Assembly (NCBI GenBank): GCA_031267645.1
Contig: JAIRYW010000008.1
Location: 1 to 64,000, forward strand
Origin: Propionibacteriaceae bacterium
GTDB lineage: Bacteria; Actinomycetota; Actinomycetes; Propionibacteriales; Propionibacteriaceae
Length of the DNA: 64,000 nt
Direction: 5' to 3'
Both the position numbers and the translations under genes were made by a program. Of this stretch, positions 59,769 to 64,000 are shown piece by piece (within the stretch, counting starts at the first letter, position 1; the number at the start of each line of letters is the position of its first letter). The notes under the pieces are model-generated. The model saw only the letters and a program-made list of their open reading frames with translations. It did no database searches and was not told the origin of the DNA.

Positions 59769-60575
59769 CTAACGTTGTCTGGGTTCGATCTTGCCAGCGG
59801 CCTCCCAAGGCAGGAAGGGCCGTTGGACCAGCCAGGAGCCGCCGTCGGTCGGGATGGAGGCGCCGGTGGTGTACTCGGCCAGGTCGGAGCACAGGAACCA
59901 GCAAATCTTGCCGACCTGTTCGGGCCGGCCGAACTCGCGCATCGAGATCTGGTCCAGTTTGGCCACCGGACGCTCCTCGATGATGTGATGGACCATGGGC
60001 GAGTCGGTGACGGACGGGGCGTAACCGTTGACCCGGATGCCGTACGGGGCGCACTCGGCCGCCATCACCTTGGTCAAGGTGGCGACGAAGGACTTGGTGG
60101 CGGAGTAGACGCCCAGGCCGGCGTCGGGCATCCGGTCGCCCAGCAGGGAGTGGGCTGTGATGATGTTGCCCGAACCCTGCGGCGCCATGATGCGCATGGC
60201 CGCCCGCGAGGTGTTGATGACGCCGAAGACGTTGACCCCGATGACGGCCTCGACGATGGCGTCGGTGGCGTCCATGATGCGTTCGCGCCGCAGGATGCCG
60301 GCGTTGTTGACTTGGACGTCGAGCCGGCCGAAGCGCTCGGCCAGCCGGGCGTAGGCGGCGTCGACTTGGCTGGACTGGGTGACGTCGCAGACCAAGGTCA
60401 GGGCCTCGGCCCCCAAAGCGGCGCAATCGGCCTGGGTCCGGTCCATCTGTTCCTGATCGACGTCGACGATGGCGACGTCGTAGCCGCGCTCGGCGAAGTA
60501 GAGCAGGATGCCGCGGCCGATGCCCTGACCGCCGCCGGAGACGGCGATGACGGGTTTGGTGGACTTGTCAGTCAT
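59769..60575 (-). CDS. SDR-family oxidoreductase
   Basis: A 268-residue classical short-chain dehydrogenase: AVSGGGQGIGRGI (cofactor site), VDVDQEQM (Asp after beta-2, favouring NAD), NNAGI, the catalytic S-Y-K (Ser near AHSLLG, then YSATKSF), and TDGGSWL at the end. It probably oxidises or reduces a sugar or polyol intermediate. It lies 41 nt after deoC. Confidence 0.88.
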   Translation of the reverse strand: MTDKSTKPVIAVSGGGQGIGRGILLYFAERGYDVAIVDVDQEQMDRTQADCAALGAEALTLVCDVTQSSQVDAAYARLAERFGRLDVQVNNAGILRRERIMDATDAIVEAVIGVNVFGVINTSRAAMRIMAPQGSGNIITAHSLLGDRMPDAGLGVYSATKSFVATLTKVMAAECAPYGIRVNGYAPSVTDSPMVHHIIEERPVAKLDQISMREFGRPEQVGKICWFLCSDLAEYTTGASIPTDGGSWLVQRPFLPWEAAGKIEPRQR

Positions 60576-60616
60576 GGTGATGCCTCTTTCAGTTGTCTGT
60601 GGTCGTTCTCTGCTGG

Positions 60617-61291
60617 CTAGGCCTCGGGCAGGTCGGCCCCGGCCAGGATGGCCAAGCTGGCCGACACGCCGAGACGGTCGGCCCCGGCCTCCAAGTTGGG
60701 CACGACGTCGGGCCAGGTCCGCATGCCGCCGGAGGCCTTGACCCTCATGGTGGGCGGCACGGTCCGCTTCATCAGAGCGACGTCGGGGGCGGTGGCCCCG
60801 CCGCCGCCGAAGCCGGTCGAGGTTTTGACGAAATCGGCCCCGGCCCGGGCCGCCGCTTGGCAGGCCTGGACCTTCTCCTGGTCGGTCAGGTAGCAGGTCT
60901 CGATGATGACCTTGACCAGGGTGCCGGCGGCAGCGGCCACGACGGCCGCGATGTCCTCGTAGACGGTCTCGACCTGACCGGCTTTGAGGGCGCCGAGATT
61001 GATCACCATGTCGACCTCCTCGGCCCCGTTGGCGATGGCGTCCTTGGTCTCGAAAGCCTTGGTGGCCGACGTGTTGGCGCCCAGCGGGAAGCCGATGACG
61101 GTGCAGACCTTGACGCCGGAGCCATTCAACAGTTGGGCCGCCTGGGGCACGTTGACCGGGTTGACACAGACCGACGCCGCTTTAATGTCAATTGCTTCTT
61201 GACATATTTGGGCGATGTCCGCCGGCCGGGCGACGGCCTTCAGCAGGGTGTGGTCCATCATGGCGGCCAATTGGGCCTTGGTCAGATTCAT
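60617..61291 (-). CDS. deoC: deoxyribose-phosphate aldolase
   Basis: A 224-residue class I aldolase: [41 protein letters not shown], the Schiff-base Lys in [14 protein letters not shown], and VKASGGMRT. Length is normal. It cleaves 2-deoxyribose 5-phosphate to glyceraldehyde 3-phosphate and acetaldehyde; within this operon it may act on a related phosphorylated intermediate. The ATG at 61291 has AAAGGAG upstream; the longer frame to 61315 is not favoured. Confidence 0.92.
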   Translation of the reverse strand: MNLTKAQLAAMMDHTLLKAVARPADIAQICQEAIDIKAASVCVNPVNVPQAAQLLNGSGVKVCTVIGFPLGANTSATKAFETKDAIANGAEEVDMVINLGALKAGQVETVYEDIAAVVAAAAGTLVKVIIETCYLTDQEKVQACQAAARAGADFVKTSTGFGGGGATAPDVALMKRTVPPTMRVKASGGMRTWPDVVPNLEAGADRLGVSASLAILAGADLPEA

Positions 61292-61311
61292 TAGTGCTCC
61301 TTTGACTTGGT

Positions 61312-62208
61312 TCAACGGACGAGCCCGAGCTCGCGCAGGTCGCGCTCGATGGTGTCGGCCTGAGCCGAGCTCAGTTCGGCCAGGGGCGGCCGCATGGCGC
61401 CCAGAGGCGTCCCGACCAACCCGGAGGCGAATTTGTAGCCGGCGTCGAAGGGGCCGGTCTTGAGCGCCTGTCGGATCCGCAAGAGGCGGTCCTGGGCGGC
61501 CCAGGCCTGGTCCCAGGCGCCAACCTGGGCGGCCCGGGTGAGCGCTAAGACCTCTTCCGGGAAGACGGCCGAGATGAGCGACACCACGCCCTGCCCGCCC
61601 AGACGCATGACCGAGACGGTGGTGGCGTCGGTGCCGTTGAGGAATTCGACCGCCGGGCCGCCGATCAGCCGCAGCGTGGTCTGGATGTGCAGGAAGTCGA
61701 TGGTCGACTCCTTGTAATAGCGCACATTCGGATTCTGGGCGAACAGTCGGCCGACCGTCTCCGGACTGGCGGTGTTGCCGGTCTGGGGCGCGTTGTAGAA
61801 GCCACAGGGCAATTCGGTCGACTGGGCCAGGTGGTCGAGGTGGGCCAGCAGAGCCGGCTGCGACAGCGGGTAGACGTACGGCGCCTGCAGGCAGACCGCG
61901 TCGACGCCGCTGGCCTCGTAGGCGCGCAGGATCCGTTCGGCTTCGAGAACGGTGTTGGCCACCACATTGGCCATCACCGGCAGACGGCCGCGCGCCGCCT
62001 CGACCACACAGGCCGTCGTGGCGACCCGCTCGTCAGCGTCCAGCGAGAGCGACTCGCTGGCCAGGCCGTTGGTGAACAGACCGTTCACACCGGCCGCGAC
62101 CTGCCGTTCGACCTCGCCGGCCAAGAGGTCGAAGTCGATCGAGCCGTCGGCCCGGAAAGGGGTCAGCAGTTCGGTGGTGACGCCTTGGAATGATGGTTGA
62201 GGTGACAT
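61312..62208 (-). CDS. DapA/NanA-family aldolase
   Basis: A 298-residue class I lyase. It shows [28 protein letters not shown] (substrate carboxylate loop), the Tyr of FYNAPQTGN, the Schiff-base Lys in [10 protein letters not shown] and a [10 protein letters not shown] block. The GLASES loop differs from DapA's GTTGE, so it is more likely a sugar-acid aldolase than lysine biosynthesis. The ATG at 62208 follows AGGAAT. It lies 20 nt upstream of deoC in the same operon. Confidence 0.87.
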   Translation of the reverse strand: MSPQPSFQGVTTELLTPFRADGSIDFDLLAGEVERQVAAGVNGLFTNGLASESLSLDADERVATTACVVEAARGRLPVMANVVANTVLEAERILRAYEASGVDAVCLQAPYVYPLSQPALLAHLDHLAQSTELPCGFYNAPQTGNTASPETVGRLFAQNPNVRYYKESTIDFLHIQTTLRLIGGPAVEFLNGTDATTVSVMRLGGQGVVSLISAVFPEEVLALTRAAQVGAWDQAWAAQDRLLRIRQALKTGPFDAGYKFASGLVGTPLGAMRPPLAELSSAQADTIERDLRELGLVR

Positions 62209-62286
62209 ATTCCTGCTTTCTTCTCGTTTTCTCGGCCGGGCGGCCGTGGGGACCGCCCAGCCAGCTGTCGGCTGGTCCCGACGCCT

Positions 62287-62357
62287 CGTCATCCCGCGCC
62301 CGGCCGTCGTCCCTGACGGTGGGACGGCGCGGTCGGCGGGCCAGGCGCGGGATGACG
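62287..62357. repeat. long inverted repeat in the operon
   Basis: CGTCATCCCGCGCC (62287-62300) and GGCGCGGGATGACG (62344-62357) are perfect 14-bp inverted complements separated by 43 bp, between the kinase and aldolase genes. It could fold in the mRNA and affect processing, or be a dispersed palindromic element like the one in ribY. Confidence 0.65.
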
Positions 62358-62382
62358 GAGGACGTCGGTCGACCAGCGCCTC

Positions 62383-63927
62383 TCAGCCCTCGATGCCGAG
62401 CTTCTTGAGCGCGGCGGCGCGGGCGTGCCAAGCCTCCATCAGAGCGTACGGGACGGCCTTGTAGACCTGGTACAGCTCTTGATAGACGGCCACATTGGCG
62501 GGTATGGGCTGGTAGACCTTGTCGACCTGGCAGAACTTGGCCACGGCCTCCTCCTGGCTGGAGAAGCAGCCGGCGGCCAGGGCCGCCATCCAAGCGCCGC
62601 CCTTGGCACCGTATTCGGTGCCGGAGACCAAGGTGACCGGCAGGTTGAAGATGTCGGCGAAGATCTGGCACCAGATCGGCGACTTGGCCCCGCCGCCGGA
62701 CAAACGGATGTCGACCGGGTCGAGGGCGTACTCATCGATGCAGTGCTTGTTCGAGTAGGCCATGCCCTCGTAGATGGCCCGCAGCATGGCGTAACGGTTG
62801 GCCCTGGTCGACAGCCCGAAGAAATTGCCCCGGGCGGCGGTGTCGGTGAAGGGCGCGCGCTCGCCGGCGGCGTTCATGTAGGGATGGTAGATGATGCCGT
62901 AGGCGCCCGGTCCGACCCGGTCGACCTCGTCGTCGAACAGCTGATAGACGGAGATGCCCTGCTCTTGGGCCTTGACCTTGTCTTCGTAGGTGAAGTTGTT
63001 GACGAACCAGTCCGAGTTGGGCGTCCCGGTCAAGGGGGCGATCATCTGGAGCCACTTGCCGGGCACGTTGCAGGTCGAGGTCGACCCCAGCATGACGCCG
63101 TCGTTGGGGAAGTCGGGCAGCACCATGGTGGCGACGCCGGAGGTGCCCAGGATGATGTTGACCTGGCCGTCCGAGATGTCACCCACGCCGGCGGCGCAAC
63201 CAGTGACGTCCCAGCCGACCGAGATGACGGGCGTGCCGGCCTTCAAGCCGGTGGCCTGAGCGGCGGCGGCGGTGACTGACCCGACCGGCTGCTGCGGCTC
63301 GGTCTGAGGCACGAAGCGGTCGTAGAACTCGGCCACGCCGCACAGTTCGAGGGTCTTGCGGCTGACTTGGCGGTCTTCGCCCACGACCCCGAAGTAATCG
63401 GAGCCATTGGCGGTCAGATTGCCGGTCAGCTTGTAGGCGATGTACATATTCGAGGTCACGAAGTAGCTCGATTGGGCCAAGGTCTCGGGCTCGTTGGCCT
63501 TCAACCAGGGCAGCATGAGGCCGTAGTTGGCCGTCATCAGCCAGTTGGCCGTCTCGGCGAAGACCTCGGCCATCTTGCCGTTGGCGATCCACTCGTCCAT
63601 CAGTTCGGCGCAGCGGGCGTCGTTCCACAGGATGCCGTTACGGAACGGCGTCAGGTCCTGGTCCAGGAACGAACAGCCGCCGCACTTGCCAGTGATGCCG
63701 ACACCGACCACCTCGCCGGGGTCGATCTGGGCTTTGGCTAGGAGTTCTTTGAGTCCGATGGAGACCTCCACCCAGTCGGTCTCGAGATCGAACTCGGACC
63801 AGCCGAACTTCGGTTCGAACACCGGCGTCTTACGAGCGGAAACGAAAAGTTCATTGCCGCTGAGATCAAATAGTACTGACTTCACCACCGAGGTGCCAGA
63901 GTCGATTCCGATTACGTACTTGCCCAT
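62383..63927 (-). CDS. FGGY-family carbohydrate kinase
   Basis: A 514-residue kinase. Motifs are GIDSGTSVVKSVLFD (ATP phosphate-1), GITGKCGGCSFLD, NGILWNDARC, the catalytic Asp in SVGWDVTGC, LGTSGVATMV, and LSGGGAKSPIWCQI (adenosine site). It belongs to the xylulokinase/erythritol-kinase-like part of the family. The ATG at 63927 has GGGAG upstream and is chosen over 63942. It is the first gene of the operon and would phosphorylate the incoming sugar or polyol. The substrate is not determined. Confidence 0.88.
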   Translation of the reverse strand: MGKYVIGIDSGTSVVKSVLFDLSGNELFVSARKTPVFEPKFGWSEFDLETDWVEVSIGLKELLAKAQIDPGEVVGVGITGKCGGCSFLDQDLTPFRNGILWNDARCAELMDEWIANGKMAEVFAETANWLMTANYGLMLPWLKANEPETLAQSSYFVTSNMYIAYKLTGNLTANGSDYFGVVGEDRQVSRKTLELCGVAEFYDRFVPQTEPQQPVGSVTAAAAQATGLKAGTPVISVGWDVTGCAAGVGDISDGQVNIILGTSGVATMVLPDFPNDGVMLGSTSTCNVPGKWLQMIAPLTGTPNSDWFVNNFTYEDKVKAQEQGISVYQLFDDEVDRVGPGAYGIIYHPYMNAAGERAPFTDTAARGNFFGLSTRANRYAMLRAIYEGMAYSNKHCIDEYALDPVDIRLSGGGAKSPIWCQIFADIFNLPVTLVSGTEYGAKGGAWMAALAAGCFSSQEEAVAKFCQVDKVYQPIPANVAVYQELYQVYKAVPYALMEAWHARAAALKKLGIEG

Positions 63928-64000
63928 CTGCGTTGCTCCCATCTTGGAATGTCGTGACGTCTCTGTCAGGCGGCCTAGCGGCCGCGGTCAACGGATGTCC

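Noticed and set aside
61312-62208. dapA of lysine biosynthesis
   Set aside because: The substrate loop reads GLASES rather than GTTGE, and the gene lies in a carbohydrate operon, so a biosynthetic role is unlikely.

Overview
The window comes from a high-GC actinobacterium. The evidence is strongly GC-biased codon third positions, a tRNA-Glu/Asp/Phe cluster, PurM next to a DUF3073 protein, and many genes that appear leaderless, with a TANNNT -10 box 6-7 nt before the start codon. Pyruvate:ferredoxin oxidoreductase, a fused Nfn-type flavoprotein and lutABC lactate oxidation together suggest an anaerobic or facultative lifestyle. A Propionibacteriales-like host is a reasonable guess, but the sequence does not prove it.

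1-21 kb is mostly chromosomal backbone. It holds the start of menE, a small membrane protein, an MFS exporter, an FMN riboswitch controlling a two-gene riboflavin-type ABC transporter (ribX-ribY), hicAB, a VTT-domain protein with a CDP-alcohol phosphatidyltransferase, two very large adjacent redox genes (an Nfn-like flavoprotein and a NifJ-like 2-oxoacid oxidoreductase), an ECF sigma factor overlapping a membrane-anchored beta-propeller protein, vapBC, an Hsp15-like protein, a metallophosphoesterase and tRNA-Lys.

21-39 kb, between tRNA-Lys and tRNA-Phe, is an accessory region with defence and selfish genes. In order it carries an inverted pair of DnaA-box-like sites, a two-gene TIR-like plus NYN nuclease locus, a phd/vapC pair, a decayed hipBA, a membrane-anchored protein with a GroEL apical-like domain, a zincin, a secreted SH3/LAS-type cell-wall enzyme and a ProC-like dehydrogenase. 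These are followed by two degenerate IS3-family copies bracketing an AT-rich secreted metalloprotease and lipoprotein pair, and an IetAS-type defence pair (S8 protease plus AAA ATPase).

39-64 kb returns to backbone. It has tRNA-Glu/Asp/Phe, an alpha/beta hydrolase, DUF3073, purM, purF, an M20 dipeptidase, purL, purQ and a purC-purS fusion with a long Pro/Ala-rich tail. Then come lutABC, a SprT-like protein, a PEBP protein, purB and purD. The window ends with a SorC-regulated carbohydrate operon (FGGY kinase, DapA/NanA-type aldolase, deoC, SDR, tautomerase). Most of the de novo purine pathway from GAR synthesis onward is therefore present, although purN and purH are not in the window.

The best candidates for something undescribed are the TIR-like + NYN pair, the GroEL apical-domain membrane protein, the PurC-PurS fusion with its tail, and a recurring pattern in which the 3' end of a gene is duplicated just downstream of its stop codon, often about 72 bp away.
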